DNA of 64,000 nt, from NCBI RefSeq assembly GCF_014211915.1, contig NZ_CP060039.1, forward strand, positions 2,852,001 through 2,916,000. Reading direction: 5' to 3'. Under the pieces are notes generated by a model. The model saw nothing but the letters and a program-made list of their open reading frames with translations. It did no database searches and was not told the DNA's origin. Shown piece after piece: positions 42,217 to 53,767 of the stretch (its first letter is position 1; each line of letters begins with the position of its first letter). Both the position numbers and the translations under genes were made by a program. Source of the stretch: Burkholderia cenocepacia. GTDB lineage: Bacteria; Pseudomonadota; Gammaproteobacteria; Burkholderiales; Burkholderiaceae.

Positions 42217-44706
42217 TCACCGGTCCATCCAGTACCTGCGCCGTTCATCGCGATAGCGCGCGAAGGCAAACCCGCCGCCGGCCGGCGCGACGTCGAATCG
42301 CACGGCGCCGTCGCGATCGGTGCGCGGCAGCGGAATCCCGCGCGCCTCGTAGCGGGCCAGCACGGTCCGGTGCGGATGCCCGAAACGATTGCGATAGCCT
42401 ACAGGAAATACCGCGACGCGCGGCCCGACCGAATCGAGGAAAGGCTCGACCGACGACGTGCGGCTGCCGTGGTGCGGAACGACCAGGATCTGCGCGGCCA
42501 GCGCGTCGCGCGCATCGGCCACCAGCCGGCGCTCGGCGGCGGCCTCGATGTCGCCCGTCAGCAGTGCCGACGTGCCGCCCGCATCGATGCGCAACACGCA
42601 CGATTGTCCGTTCGACGACCCCGTGCCCACCCCGCCCGGCGGCCACAGCATCGTGAAGACGACACCGTCCCAGGTCCATCGCTGCCCGGCTGCGCAAGGT
42701 AGCCGATCGGCCACGCCGGCCGCCTGCGCATCGCGCCACAGCCGGTGCCGCGGCGCAATGCCGGCCAGCAGCTGGCGCACGTCGGTGGCCGCATAGACGG
42801 CCGGTGCGCCGCCCGCATGATCGGCATCCGCGTGACTGAGGACGAGCGAATCGATCGTCGCGATGCCGCGCGCCCGTAACGCCGGCGCGACGATCCGCGT
42901 ACCGGCGTGAGACGACTCAGCGCCCGGCCCCGCATCGAACAGCAAGGTCCGCCGTGCGGTTTCGACCAGCACCGCCGCACCCTGCCCGACGTCGAGCACG
43001 GTCAGCCGGAAGCCGCCCGGCGGCGGCGCATCCGGCGCCGGCGCGACCAGCGGCAGCCACGTGAGCGGCGCCGCCCAGCGCAACGGCCAGCCGCGCGGCA
43101 TCAGCGCCCACGCGACGCCCACGCATGCGAGCGCCAGCACCGGCCAGTCGGGCATGCGCAGCCAAAACACGCCGGCCGGCCAGTCGGCCAGATACCCGAG
43201 CAGCGTCATCATCGGTTCGAGCGCCGCATGCGCAAGCCGGAAAGCCGCCGCATCGAGTGGCGGCGGCAACGCGATGCCGGCCAGCACGACCGGCGTGACG
43301 ACCGAGCTGACCCACGGAATCGCGAACGCATTGCCGAACGGGCCCGACAGGGAAACCTGCGCGAACCACGCGGCGGTGAGCGGCGCGAGCCCGATCGTCA
43401 CCGCGTACTGCACGCGCGTCGCCTCGGCGAGGCGGCGCCGGCAACGCGTCCCCCACCCGCGCAACCGGCTCCGCAGGCCGGTCGTGCCGCCTTCCGCACC
43501 CGCTTCATCGATATCGTCGACCTCGCGCACCGCACGCCAGCCGGCAACGGCCAGCAGGATCACGGCGACCGCGCCGAACGACAGCCAGAACCCGGCCGAC
43601 AGCACGGCCCACGGATCGACGAGCAGCACGCCGCCGAGCGCCGCGCACAGCACCGCGGACGTCGGCACGCTGCGGCCGGCCAGATACGCGATGCCGCCGC
43701 CCGCGATCATCCACCACGCGCGCTGCGCCGGCACGTTGAAACCGGCGAGCGCGGCGTAGCCCGCGGCAGCAACCAGCGCCGCAAGCGCGGCCGCGTACGG
43801 CGCCGGCACCACGAGCGTCGCGGCCCCCGCGCGCCATCGCACGCGGCGCCAGACCATCGACACGAGCCAGCCGGCGATCGCGCCGACCAGCCCGACATGG
43901 AGACCGGAAATCGCGACCAGGTGGCTCGTGCCCGTATTGCGCAGCACGCGCCAGTCGTCGTCGCCGATGCCCGACTGGTCGCCGATCGCCAGCGCGGCGA
44001 CGATGCCGCGGTGCGCTGCATCGGTACCGAGCACGTCGTCGATGCGTGCGCGCAGCGTGTCGCGCACCCGATCGATCGATGCACGCCATCCGGATGCGCG
44101 CGCATCGAGCAATACCGCCCGGCGCGGCGCACTGACATAGCCGATCGCACGAATGCCCGCGGCGAGCCATGCCGCCTCGCTGTCGCGCACGCCGGGATTG
44201 GCCTCGGCATGCGGACGCTTGAGACGCACGACGAAACGCCAGCGCTGGGCCGCCCGCAAATCGGGAAGCGTATCGCGTGTCGCGGATGCACCATACGCAC
44301 GCCACGACAGCCGGATCAATGGTGGAAAACGGGTGAGCCCCGCATCGTTCGATTCGACCGCGAACAGCAGCCGCGCGCCCGTTTCATCGACGACGGGCAA
44401 CCCGCGGATCACGCCCGTGACGACGATGTCACGCCCTTCCCACTCGGCAGGCAGGCTGTCGCTCAACCGCCACTCGGCGCGTGCCGCCGCATAGCCGAAC
44501 CCCGCGACGCTGGCCGCGAGCGCCCACAGCATCCATCCGCATGCAACGACCGCACGCGTGCGCGGCCAGCGCACGCACCACACACCGAGCGCCGCACAGC
44601 CCGCGAGCACGGCTGCTCCGACCGTCCATGCGATCGCCCCCGGCAACGCCGCCTGCCGCTGCAGCACGACGACGCCGAGCGCGAACGCGATCCACCCCAC
44701 GCGCAT
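42217..44706 (-). CDS. comEC: ComEC/Rec2-family DNA internalisation protein
   Basis: Forms the inner-membrane channel for single-stranded DNA during natural transformation. 829 residues. The N-terminal membrane and OB-like region (about 1-200) is followed by the competence core with NTGTSHLVAISGLHVGLVGAIAGW (about 262-285) and many hydrophobic helices to about 540. The C-terminal metallo-beta-lactamase domain has LVLSHADADHAGG and LLTGDIE. ATG 44706 follows GAGGAGGCGGA, an excellent ribosome site, so a start at 44733 is rejected. Full length, no break seen. Confidence 0.93.
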   Translation of the reverse strand: MRVGWIAFALGVVVLQRQAALPGAIAWTVGAAVLAGCAALGVWCVRWPRTRAVVACGWMLWALAASVAGFGYAAARAEWRLSDSLPAEWEGRDIVVTGVIRGLPVVDETGARLLFAVESNDAGLTRFPPLIRLSWRAYGASATRDTLPDLRAAQRWRFVVRLKRPHAEANPGVRDSEAAWLAAGIRAIGYVSAPRRAVLLDARASGWRASIDRVRDTLRARIDDVLGTDAAHRGIVAALAIGDQSGIGDDDWRVLRNTGTSHLVAISGLHVGLVGAIAGWLVSMVWRRVRWRAGAATLVVPAPYAAALAALVAAAGYAALAGFNVPAQRAWWMIAGGGIAYLAGRSVPTSAVLCAALGGVLLVDPWAVLSAGFWLSFGAVAVILLAVAGWRAVREVDDIDEAGAEGGTTGLRSRLRGWGTRCRRRLAEATRVQYAVTIGLAPLTAAWFAQVSLSGPFGNAFAIPWVSSVVTPVVLAGIALPPPLDAAAFRLAHAALEPMMTLLGYLADWPAGVFWLRMPDWPVLALACVGVAWALMPRGWPLRWAAPLTWLPLVAPAPDAPPPGGFRLTVLDVGQGAAVLVETARRTLLFDAGPGAESSHAGTRIVAPALRARGIATIDSLVLSHADADHAGGAPAVYAATDVRQLLAGIAPRHRLWRDAQAAGVADRLPCAAGQRWTWDGVVFTMLWPPGGVGTGSSNGQSCVLRIDAGGTSALLTGDIEAAAERRLVADARDALAAQILVVPHHGSRTSSVEPFLDSVGPRVAVFPVGYRNRFGHPHRTVLARYEARGIPLPRTDRDGAVRFDVAPAGGGFAFARYRDERRRYWMDR

Positions 44707-44762
44707 TCCGCCTCCTCGTCGACCCGGCGCCACCCTGCCAATACGGCGCCTTCCGGCAACGA

Positions 44763-45551
44763 TTATGCGGACGAAAGTGCGAGTCGCGGCAGCGCGGCGA
44801 GCGCGTTAGCCGAAGTGCGTACGGCCAATTCGCCAGTATCGAGCCCGCGCAATTCGGCGAGCACGGCGCCGATGCGCGGCACCTGGTCGGGCGTATTGCG
44901 GGATTTGTATGCCCATTCGGGCGCGATGTCGGGCGCATCGGTCTCGACGACGAGCGCGTCGAGCGGCAACTCGGTGGCGAGCCGGCGGATCTGCCGCGCG
45001 CGCGTGAAGGTCACATTACCGCCGAAGCCGAGATGGAGGCCCTGCGCCAGATACGCTTCGGCTTGCTGAAAGCTGCCGTTGAACGCATGCGCGATGCCGC
45101 GCCGCACGCCGAAACGGCGCAGCCCGGCCAGCACGCGGTCCTGCGACTTGCGCACGTGACACAGCACCGGCAGGTCGAATTCCCGCGCCAGCCGGAGCTG
45201 GCCCTGGTAGAAGAATTGCTGCCGGTCTTCGTCGAGCCCCGGCACGAAATAGTCGAGCCCGATCTCGCCGATCGCGACGAAACGCGGATCGTCGAGGCTG
45301 GCCTCGATCTCCATGCGCAGCCGGTCGAGATCCTCGTCGCGCGCCTGCGGCGTATACATCGGATGGATACCGAGCGCGTACGCCGCGCCCGGCGTGCGCT
45401 GCGCGAGTTCGCGCACCGTCGTGAAGTTGTCGCGCCCGATGCTCGGGATCACGATGCGCGACACGCCGGCCGCGTGCGCAGCCTGCGCGACCGCGTCGCG
45501 GTCGGCGTCGAACTCGGCGGCATCGAGATGGCAATGCGTGTCGATCCACAT
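44763..45551 (-). CDS. tatD: TatD-family metal-dependent hydrolase
   Basis: 262 residues. Metal ligands in IDTHCHLD (Asp4, His6, His8), [19 protein letters not shown] and VETDAPD. TatD-type enzymes are Mg-dependent DNases. ATG 45551. It lies 66 bp after lolD and 56 bp before comEC on the same strand. The symbol is by family (could be the YcfH/YjjV branch). Confidence 0.9.
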   Translation of the reverse strand: MWIDTHCHLDAAEFDADRDAVAQAAHAAGVSRIVIPSIGRDNFTTVRELAQRTPGAAYALGIHPMYTPQARDEDLDRLRMEIEASLDDPRFVAIGEIGLDYFVPGLDEDRQQFFYQGQLRLAREFDLPVLCHVRKSQDRVLAGLRRFGVRRGIAHAFNGSFQQAEAYLAQGLHLGFGGNVTFTRARQIRRLATELPLDALVVETDAPDIAPEWAYKSRNTPDQVPRIGAVLAELRGLDTGELAVRTSANALAALPRLALSSA

Positions 45552-45617
45552 GGCAGCGGTCCTGCGTCGTTGCGCCGTGCCGCGACGAACCGGCGGCCGG
45601 CCAACGGCGTGGCTTTT

Positions 45618-46313
<696 letters not shown>

Positions 46314-46371
46314 ACCTGCCGAATCCTGTCTGTTGTGTTGTTGTCGTGAATCCGCGAATGCGGCCGCGCGG

Positions 46372-47625
46372 TCATTCATAGCGGAGCGCCTCCGCCGGCT
46401 TCACCTTCGCGCCGCGCCAGCTCGGATAAAGCGTCGCGACGGCCGACAGCGCGAACGCGATCAGCCCGATCCGGATCACGTCGCTCGCGACGAGTTCGGA
46501 CGGCAGCTCGCTGATGAAGTACACCGACGGCGGCAGGAACTGCACGCCGAACAGGTGCTCGATCATCGGGATCAGCCACGGGATGCTCCACGCGATCAGG
46601 CAGCCGAGCGCGACGCCGGACGCGGTGCCGACGAAGCCGATCGTCACGCCCTGCACGACGAAGATCTTCATGATCGACCCCGGCTGCGCGCCGAGCGTGC
46701 GCAGGATCGCGATGTCCGCCTGCTTGTTGGTCACCGTCATCACGAGCGACGACACGAGGTTGAACGCGGCCACCGCGATGATCAGCGTGAGGATGATGAA
46801 CATCATCCGCTTCTCGATCTGCACGGCCGAGAACCATGTCTTGTTCTGCTGGGTCCAGTCGCGAATGTACAGGCTGCCCGACAGCGTGTGCGACAGCTCG
46901 ACCGCGACCTGCGGCGCCTTCTGCATGTCGGTGAGCCGCAGCCGCACGCCGGTCGGCGCGTTCATCCGGAACAGCGCCTCGGCGTCGCGGATGTTGATCA
47001 TCGCGAGCGTGCTGTCGTATTCGTAGTGGCCCGACTCGAACACGCCGACCACCGTGAACTGCTTCAGGCGCGGCATCATCCCTGCCGGCGTGATCGAGCC
47101 TTCGGGCGCGACGAGCGTGACCTTGTCGCCGACCGTCACGCCGAGGTTGCCGGCGAGCGCGTCGCCGAGCACGATGCCGAACTGGCCCGGCACGAGCGCG
47201 CCGAGCTGGCCGGCCTTCATGTCCTTGCCGATGTCGGACACCTGCGGCTCGAGCGACGGCTCGACGCCGCGCAGCATCACGCCGCTCACCGCGTCCTGGC
47301 GCGTGAGCAGCGCCTGCGCGTCGACATACGGCGCGGCGCCGATCACCGACGGATTGCGGCGCGCTTCCTGCGCGGTCAGTTGCCAGTCGGGCATCGACCC
47401 CGTCGGCGAGAACACCTCGACGTGCGCGAGCACCGACAGCATGCGGTCGCGCACTTCCTTCTGGAAGCCGTTCATCACCGACAGCACGACGATCAGCGCC
47501 GCGACGCCGAGCGCGATCCCGAGCATCGACACGAGCGCGATGAAGGAAATGAAGCCGTTGCCGGTCGTGCGTTTGCCGGCGCGCGTGTAGCGCCAGCCGA
47601 TCTGCCATTCGTACGGAAGTTTCAA
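46372..47625 (-). CDS. lolC: Lipoprotein-releasing ABC transporter permease (LolC/E)
   Basis: Membrane subunit of the Lol exporter. 417 residues. N-terminal [41 protein letters not shown] (first transmembrane helix), a large periplasmic domain (about 50-265), then three helices ([55 protein letters not shown]). Only one permease gene is present, as is usual in organisms with a LolF/LolCE-type homodimer. Start TTG 47625 with AAAGGATTCGC. Confidence 0.93.
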   Translation of the reverse strand: MKLPYEWQIGWRYTRAGKRTTGNGFISFIALVSMLGIALGVAALIVVLSVMNGFQKEVRDRMLSVLAHVEVFSPTGSMPDWQLTAQEARRNPSVIGAAPYVDAQALLTRQDAVSGVMLRGVEPSLEPQVSDIGKDMKAGQLGALVPGQFGIVLGDALAGNLGVTVGDKVTLVAPEGSITPAGMMPRLKQFTVVGVFESGHYEYDSTLAMINIRDAEALFRMNAPTGVRLRLTDMQKAPQVAVELSHTLSGSLYIRDWTQQNKTWFSAVQIEKRMMFIILTLIIAVAAFNLVSSLVMTVTNKQADIAILRTLGAQPGSIMKIFVVQGVTIGFVGTASGVALGCLIAWSIPWLIPMIEHLFGVQFLPPSVYFISELPSELVASDVIRIGLIAFALSAVATLYPSWRGAKVKPAEALRYE

Positions 47626-47786
47626 GCGAATCCTTTCTGCTGGTTACGGCGGGAGGCGCGCCGCGGCCGGGCCGCCGCCGGGTGGCGGCCGGCAGCCCGG
47701 GCACGGCCGAAAAACGACCGCCGGACGCGAACGGGCCGTCAGCCGGCCCGATCACGCGCGCAGTTTGCCATACAATGCGCACCATC

Positions 47787-48851
47787 ATGCACGACCGACG
47801 CCTCCATTTTCTCGTTCCGTTCGCGCTGCCGTCGGCGGCCGATGCGGCCTCGTCCCTGCACACGCTGGACAGCCCCGCGCTCCAGAAGTTGCTCGCCCGC
47901 GCGAGCCTCGTCGAGCGCGTGGCCGGCGAGGACTTCCAGCGCACGCTGCCGCACGAGCGCTGGCTGGCAAGCCGGTTCGGCGCCACGCAAGGCAATGCCG
48001 CGGACGAGGCGCCGCTCGCGCCCTACATGCTGCTGGCCGACGGCGGCGACCCCGGCACGCACGCGTGGGCGTGCGTCGAGCCCGTGCACGTCGAAATCGC
48101 GCACGATCACCTGGTGCTCGTCGATCCGGCCGCCCTCGCGCTCGACGACGGCGACGCGGCCGCGCTGCTCGCGGTCGCACGACCGCTGATCGAGGAACTG
48201 GGCGTACGGCTCGAAGCGCCGAACCCGGCGCGCTGGTATCTGTCGAGCGACCAGCTCGCGCGCCTCGCCGGCGCCGCGCCGCTGCGCGCCAGCGGCCGCA
48301 ACATCGAGATCTGGCTGCCGCACGAGGCGCATACGGGCGAGCGCTCGCGGATGTGGATGAAACTGCAGAACGAAGTGCAGATGGCGTGGTTCCAGCATCC
48401 GGTCAACGAAGCCCGCGAGGCCCGCGGCCTGCCCGCCGTCAATTCGGTCTGGTTCCATGCGCAGGGCACGCTGAAGCCGGTCGGCAAGCCGTTCGCGCGC
48501 GTGCTGTCGGCGTCGCCCGCCGCGCTCGGCCTCGCGCGCGCCGCGCAAATCGAAGCCGGCAAGCCGCCTGCGACATTCGGCGCGCTGCCTGCCGCCGACG
48601 GCGCGACGCTTGTTGATCTGCCTGCGCTGACCACCCCGTTCATCGAGCAGGACTGGGCGCGCTGGCACGACGGCCTCACCGCGCTCGAGCGCGCCTGGTT
48701 CGCGCCGGCGCTCGCCGCGCTGCAGAACGGCGAGCTGGCGAGCGTCGATGTCACGCTGTGCGGCGACACGAGCTCCGTGACGCTGCACGCGACGCGCGGC
48801 GATCTGCGCAAGTTCTGGCGCCGCCGCGCGCTTGCCTCCCTGTTCGAATAA
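47787..48851 (+). CDS. RpfE-like / COG4255-type protein
   Basis: 354 residues, no signal peptide or membrane segment. HFLVPFALPSA and EIWLPHEAHTGERSRMWMKLQNEVQMAWFQHPVNEAREARGLPAVNSVWFHAQG are the longest conserved stretches I recognise; the latter fits the COG4255/RpfE group. In Xanthomonas, rpfE is next to recJ, as here (14-bp gap), but its biochemical role is unknown. ATG 47787 chosen; ATG 47775 is four codons upstream. Neither has a good ribosome site. Confidence 0.72.
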   Translation: MHDRRLHFLVPFALPSAADAASSLHTLDSPALQKLLARASLVERVAGEDFQRTLPHERWLASRFGATQGNAADEAPLAPYMLLADGGDPGTHAWACVEPVHVEIAHDHLVLVDPAALALDDGDAAALLAVARPLIEELGVRLEAPNPARWYLSSDQLARLAGAAPLRASGRNIEIWLPHEAHTGERSRMWMKLQNEVQMAWFQHPVNEAREARGLPAVNSVWFHAQGTLKPVGKPFARVLSASPAALGLARAAQIEAGKPPATFGALPAADGATLVDLPALTTPFIEQDWARWHDGLTALERAWFAPALAALQNGELASVDVTLCGDTSSVTLHATRGDLRKFWRRRALASLFE

Positions 48852-48865
48852 CCAGCAGACCCCGA

Positions 48866-50563
48866 ATGACCCGGATCGTTACCCGCCCCGTCGCGCCCGC
48901 CGACGCCGAAGCGCTTGCGCGCCACGGTCTGCACCCCGTCCTCGCGCGCCTGTACGCGTCGCGCGGCGTGCAGTCGCCCGTCGACATCGAGACCGCGCTC
49001 GCGCGCCTCGTGCCGCCCACCGAGCTGAAAGGCTGCGCCGATGCGGCGGTGCTGCTCGCCGACGCGATTGCCGACAAGCGGCGCCTGCTGGTCGTCGCCG
49101 ACTACGACTGCGACGGCGCGACTGCCTGCGCGGTCGCGGTGCGCGGCCTGCGGATGTTCGGCGCGCAGATCGACTACCTGGTGCCGAACCGCTTCGAATA
49201 CGGCTACGGCCTCACGCCCGAGATCGTCGAGCTCGCGGCCGCGCGCAAGCCCGACCTGCTGATCACCGTCGACAACGGGATCGCGAGCGTCGCCGGCGTC
49301 GAAGCCGCGAACGCGCGCGGCATCGACGTGCTCGTGACCGACCACCACCTGCCCGGCGACGCGCTGCCCGCCGCGCGCGCGATCGTCAACCCGAACCAGC
49401 CCGGCTGCGCATTCCCGAGCAAGCACCTCGCCGGCGTCGGCGTGATGTTCTACGTGCTGCTCGCGCTGCGCGCCGAGCTGCGCCGCCGCGGTGCATTCGC
49501 GAGCAAGGAGGCCGAGCCGCGCCTCGACGGCCTGCTCGACCTCGTCGCGCTCGGCACCGTTGCCGACGTCGTGCGGCTCGACGGCAACAACCGCGTGCTG
49601 GTCGCGCAGGGGCTGCAGCGCATCCGCAACGGCCGCATGCAGCCGGGCATCGCCGCGCTGTTCCGGGCCGCCGCGCGCGAAGCGCGCACCGCGTCGGGCT
49701 TCGACCTCGGCTTCGGCCTCGGCCCGCGCCTGAACGCCGCTGGGCGGCTGTCCGACATGTCGCTCGGCATCGAATGCCTGATCACCGACGACATCGGCCG
49801 CGCGTGGGATCTCGCGCAGCAGCTCGACGTGATGAACCGCGAGCGCCGCGAAATCGAGGCCGGCATGCAGCAGCAGGCGCTCGCCGATCTCGCCGACGTC
49901 GATCCGGCCGACGCGTGCACGATCACGCTGTTCAATCCCGCGTGGCACCAGGGCGTGATCGGCATCGTCGCCGGCCGGCTCAAGGAGAAATTCCACCGTC
50001 CGTCGTTCACGTTCGCGCACGCCGACGACGAAGGCCGGCGGGTCAAGGGTTCCGGCCGATCGATCGCCGGCTTCCACCTGCGCGACGCGCTCGACCTCGT
50101 GTCGAAGCGCGAACCGGACCTGATCGTCGCGTTCGGCGGCCACGCGATGGCGGCCGGCCTCACGCTCGACACCGACAACGTGCCGCGCTTCGCGGCCGCG
50201 TTCGAGGCCGTCGCGCGCGAATGGCTGTCCGACGACGCGCTGGCCCGCGTGATCGAGACCGACGGCGAACTCGAGGACGCGTACTTCACGCCGCAGTTCG
50301 TCGGCCTGCTCGACGAAGCCGTGTGGGGGCAAGGCTTTCCGGCCCCGCTTTTCTCGGGCGAATTCGACGTCGTGTCGCAGTCGCTCGTGAAGGAAAAGCA
50401 CCTGAAGCTGCAGCTGGCGCGCGGCCGCCAGCGCTTCAACGCGATCTGGTTCAACCACACCGAGCCGCTGCCGGCGAGCGCGCTGGTCGCGTACCGGCTC
50501 GTCGCCGATACGTGGAACGGCGTCACGCGCGTCCAGTTGATCGTCGAACACGCGGCCGGCTGA
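48866..50563 (+). CDS. recJ: Single-stranded-DNA-specific exonuclease RecJ
   Basis: 5'-3' exonuclease for recombination and mismatch/base-excision repair. 565 residues. DHH phosphoesterase motifs: LLVVADYDCDGATAC, LITVDNGIASVAG, VTDHHLPGD. DHHA1 domain with VIGIVAGRLKEKF and SGRSIAGFHLRDAL, FGGHAMAAGLTL. The C-terminal OB domain ends at VQLIVEHAAG. ATG 48866 follows the RpfE-like stop by 14 bases. Confidence 0.96.
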   Translation: MTRIVTRPVAPADAEALARHGLHPVLARLYASRGVQSPVDIETALARLVPPTELKGCADAAVLLADAIADKRRLLVVADYDCDGATACAVAVRGLRMFGAQIDYLVPNRFEYGYGLTPEIVELAAARKPDLLITVDNGIASVAGVEAANARGIDVLVTDHHLPGDALPAARAIVNPNQPGCAFPSKHLAGVGVMFYVLLALRAELRRRGAFASKEAEPRLDGLLDLVALGTVADVVRLDGNNRVLVAQGLQRIRNGRMQPGIAALFRAAAREARTASGFDLGFGLGPRLNAAGRLSDMSLGIECLITDDIGRAWDLAQQLDVMNRERREIEAGMQQQALADLADVDPADACTITLFNPAWHQGVIGIVAGRLKEKFHRPSFTFAHADDEGRRVKGSGRSIAGFHLRDALDLVSKREPDLIVAFGGHAMAAGLTLDTDNVPRFAAAFEAVAREWLSDDALARVIETDGELEDAYFTPQFVGLLDEAVWGQGFPAPLFSGEFDVVSQSLVKEKHLKLQLARGRQRFNAIWFNHTEPLPASALVAYRLVADTWNGVTRVQLIVEHAAG

Positions 50564-50675
50564 GCGGGCCGACCGCCCCGCGACGCGCCGCCGCACGCGT
50601 GCACGCCGCGCCGGACGGGGCCGCCGACACGCGTACGGGCACCGTTTGCGTCACCGGGCAACCCTCCCGATCAGC

Positions 50676-50681
50676 TATAAT
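50676..50681 (+). promoter_or_regulatory. Candidate -10 box for prfB
   Basis: A perfect TATAAT lies 36 bases before the prfB ATG in the recJ-prfB gap. No good -35 box is seen at 16-18 bp spacing. Confidence 0.45.
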
Positions 50682-50716
50682 TCCGCTTTTTTACGAAGCC
50701 GGAACAGCGAACGATC

Positions 50717-51820
50717 ATGGAAGCGGAACGTCTCAACGCGATCGAAAGCTCCCTGCTCGACCTGCGCAATCGCGCGGGCGAGCTTCGGGGTATCTTTGAC
50801 TACGACGCCAAAGCTGCGCGTCTGACCGAAGTCAACAAGGAACTCGAAGACCCGAACGTCTGGAACGATTCAAAGAACGCCCAGGCACTCGGCCGCGAGA
50901 AGAAGCTGCTCGAAGGCGTCGTCACGACGCTCACCGCGCTCGATAGCGACCTGCGCGATGCGCTCGACCTGTTCGAGCTGGCACGCGAGGAAGGCGACGA
51001 AGACACCCTTCTCGCATCCGAAGACGACGCCGCGAAGCTCGAAGCGCGCGTCGGCGACATCGAATTCCGCCGGATGTTCTCGAACCCGGCCGATCCGAAC
51101 AACTGCTTCATCGACATCCAGGCCGGCGCCGGCGGCACCGAGGCATGCGACTGGGCGTCCATGCTGCTGCGCCAGTACCTGCGCTACTGCGAGCGCAAGG
51201 GCTTCAAGGCGGAAGTGCTCGAAGAGTCCGACGGCGACGTCGCCGGCATCAAGAACGCGACGGTCAAGGTCACGGGCGAATACGCGTACGGCTTCCTGCG
51301 CACCGAAACGGGCATCCACCGCCTCGTGCGCAAGTCGCCGTTCGACTCGTCGGGCGGCCGCCACACGTCGTTCTCGTCGGTGTTCGTCTATCCGGAAATC
51401 GACGACTCGATCGAAGTCGAGATCAACCCGGCCGACCTGCGCATCGACACGTACCGCGCCTCGGGCGCGGGCGGTCAGCACATCAACAAGACCGACTCCG
51501 CGGTGCGGATCACGCACATGCCGACGGGCATCGTCGTGCAGTGCCAGAACGACCGCTCGCAGCACCGCAACCGCGCCGAAGCGATGGCGATGCTGAAGTC
51601 GCGCCTCTACGAAGTCGAAATGCGCAAGCGCCAGGCCGAGCAGGACAAGCTCGAATCGAGCAAGACCGATGTGGGCTGGGGCCACCAGATCCGCTCGTAC
51701 GTGCTCGACCAGAGCCGCGTGAAGGACCTGCGCACGAACGTCGAAATGAGCAACACGCGGGCGGTGCTCGACGGCGACCTCGACGACTTCATCAGCGCGA
51801 GCCTCAAACAGGGCGTGTAA
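50717..51820 (+). CDS. prfB: Peptide chain release factor 2 (read without a frameshift)
   Basis: Recognises UGA and UAA and releases the peptide from the ribosome. 367 residues. UGA-reading SPF motif ([12 protein letters not shown]) and catalytic GGQ ([15 protein letters not shown], around residue 253). At codon 24 the DNA reads CGG GGT ATC TTT GAC TAC, which carries the TATCTTTGAC core of the RF2 programmed frameshift site but with one G fewer than the classical GGGGG version, so the frame is continuous (RGIFDYD in place of RGYL-stop). ATG 50717. Either natural loss of autoregulation or a one-base sequence error. Confidence 0.95.
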   Translation: MEAERLNAIESSLLDLRNRAGELRGIFDYDAKAARLTEVNKELEDPNVWNDSKNAQALGREKKLLEGVVTTLTALDSDLRDALDLFELAREEGDEDTLLASEDDAAKLEARVGDIEFRRMFSNPADPNNCFIDIQAGAGGTEACDWASMLLRQYLRYCERKGFKAEVLEESDGDVAGIKNATVKVTGEYAYGFLRTETGIHRLVRKSPFDSSGGRHTSFSSVFVYPEIDDSIEVEINPADLRIDTYRASGAGGQHINKTDSAVRITHMPTGIVVQCQNDRSQHRNRAEAMAMLKSRLYEVEMRKRQAEQDKLESSKTDVGWGHQIRSYVLDQSRVKDLRTNVEMSNTRAVLDGDLDDFISASLKQGV

Positions 51821-51892
51821 GCGCCGCGGCGCGGCCGGCCCGCGCCGCCCTTTCCGTTGCCTTGCCGCACCCCACTCCGAATTCCGACCATC

Positions 51893-53419
51893 ATGACCGA
51901 ACCGACCCAAACGCAGCCCGCCGTCACGGCGGACGAAAACCAGATCATCGCCGAGCGCCGCGAGAAGCTGCGCGCGTTGCGCGAGCAAGGCGTCGCCTAC
52001 CCGAACGATTTCCGCCCCGAGCACCACGCAGCCGACCTGCAGGCCAAATTCGCCGATTCGGACAAGGCCGCGCTCGAAGCGAACCCGGTCGAGGTGTCGG
52101 TGGCCGGCCGCATGATGCTCAAGCGCGTGATGGGCAAGGCGAGTTTCGCGACGGTGCAGGACGGCTCGGGCCAGATCCAGTTCTTCGTGACGCCGAACGA
52201 CGTCGGCGCCGACACCTACGACGCGTTCAAGAAGTGGGACCTCGGCGACATCGTCGCCGCGCGCGGCGTGCTGTTCCGCACCAACAAGGGCGAGCTGTCG
52301 GTCCAGTGCAAGGAGCTGCGTCTGCTGTCGAAGGCGCTGCGCCCGCTGCCGGACAAGTTCCACGGCCTGTCCGACCAGGAAATGCGCTACCGCCAGCGCT
52401 ACGTCGACCTGATCGTCACGCCGGAAACGCGCGACACGTTCCGCGCCCGCACGAAGACGATCGCGTCGATCCGCAAGTTCATGGACAACGCCGACTTCAT
52501 GGAAGTCGAGACGCCGATGCTGCACCCGATCCCGGGCGGCGCGGCCGCGAAGCCGTTCGTCACGCATCACAATGCGCTCGACATGCAGATGTTCCTGCGC
52601 ATCGCGCCGGAGCTGTACCTGAAGCGCCTGATCGTCGGCGGCTTCGAGCGCGTGTTCGAGATCAACCGCAATTTCCGGAATGAAGGCGTGTCGCCGCGCC
52701 ACAATCCGGAATTCACGATGATGGAGTTCTACGCCGCGTACACCGACTACCGCTGGCTGATGGACTTCACCGAGCAACTGATCCGCCAGGCGGCGATCGA
52801 TGCGCTCGGCACCGCGACGATCCAGTATCAGGGCCGCGAGCTCGACCTCGCGAAGCCGTTCCATCGCCTGACGATCACGCAGGCGATCCAGAAGTACGCA
52901 CCGGACTACACCGACGGCCAGCTGTCGGACGACGCGTTCCTGCGCACCGAACTGAAGCGCTTCGGCGTCGACGTGTCGCAGCCGGCGTTCCTGAACGCCG
53001 GCATCGGCGCGCTGCAGCTCGCGCTGTTCGAGGAAACGGCCGAAGCGCAGCTGTGGGAGCCGACGTTCATCATCGACTACCCGGTCGAGGTGTCGCCGCT
53101 CGCACGCGCATCGGATACGGTGCCGGGCATCACCGAGCGTTTCGAGCTCTTCATGACCGGCCGCGAGATCGCGAACGGCTTCTCGGAGCTGAACGATCCG
53201 GAAGACCAGGCCGCGCGCTTCAAGAAGCAGGTCGAGCAGAAGGACGCGGGCGACGAGGAAGCGATGTTCTTCGACGCCGACTACATCCGCGCGCTCGAAT
53301 ACGGGATGCCCCCGACCGGCGGCTGCGGGATCGGCATCGACCGTCTCGTGATGCTGCTGACCGACAGCCCGACGATCCGCGACGTGCTGCTGTTCCCGCA
53401 TCTGCGCCGCGAAGACTGA
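51893..53419 (+). CDS. lysS: Lysine--tRNA ligase (class II)
   Basis: Charges tRNA-Lys. 508 residues. N-terminal OB-fold anticodon domain (about 60-175, [24 protein letters not shown]). Class II motifs: motif 2 [24 protein letters not shown] and motif 3 [15 protein letters not shown]. The first 20 residues are a non-conserved Thr/Gln-rich tail. prfB-lysS order is widespread; the 72-bp gap suggests one transcript. Confidence 0.97.
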
Positions 53420-53767
53420 CGGCCGCGACCGCGTGTGCGCCGCCCCCCGTGGCGCGCACGCGTCGGCTTTGTAACGACGCGTAAATCCCGCCAGCCGGCG
53501 TCTGCCGGCCTTCGATCCTCCCCTGTTTTATTCCCCTTGTCGCGACGCCCTTCTCCGGGTTTTCCCGGTAGCAAGCGTTGATCCCGTGCTGCAATTCGTT
53601 ACACCTTGATACGGTGCACGTCTGGGCCGTGGACGACACTCCTGTTGCGTCACCACGCATGACCACGGGACCAGAACCAGGCGCCGGAACGCCCGGTCTG
53701 CTCGCTCCCGAGCGTGGGATCCTGCTCCGGCGCAGCGCGCCGATGCGGATCGACCTTGGAGAAAAAA
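53420..53767. other. 348-bp gap between lysS and the glycine-zipper gene
   Basis: A GC-rich hairpin (GTGCGCC...GGCGCGCAC, about 53434-53460) shortly after lysS may terminate it weakly. The rest has AT-richer patches (near 53526-53540 and 53585-53615) where the promoter of the next gene should lie, but no box pair is convincing. No gene seen. Confidence 0.4.
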
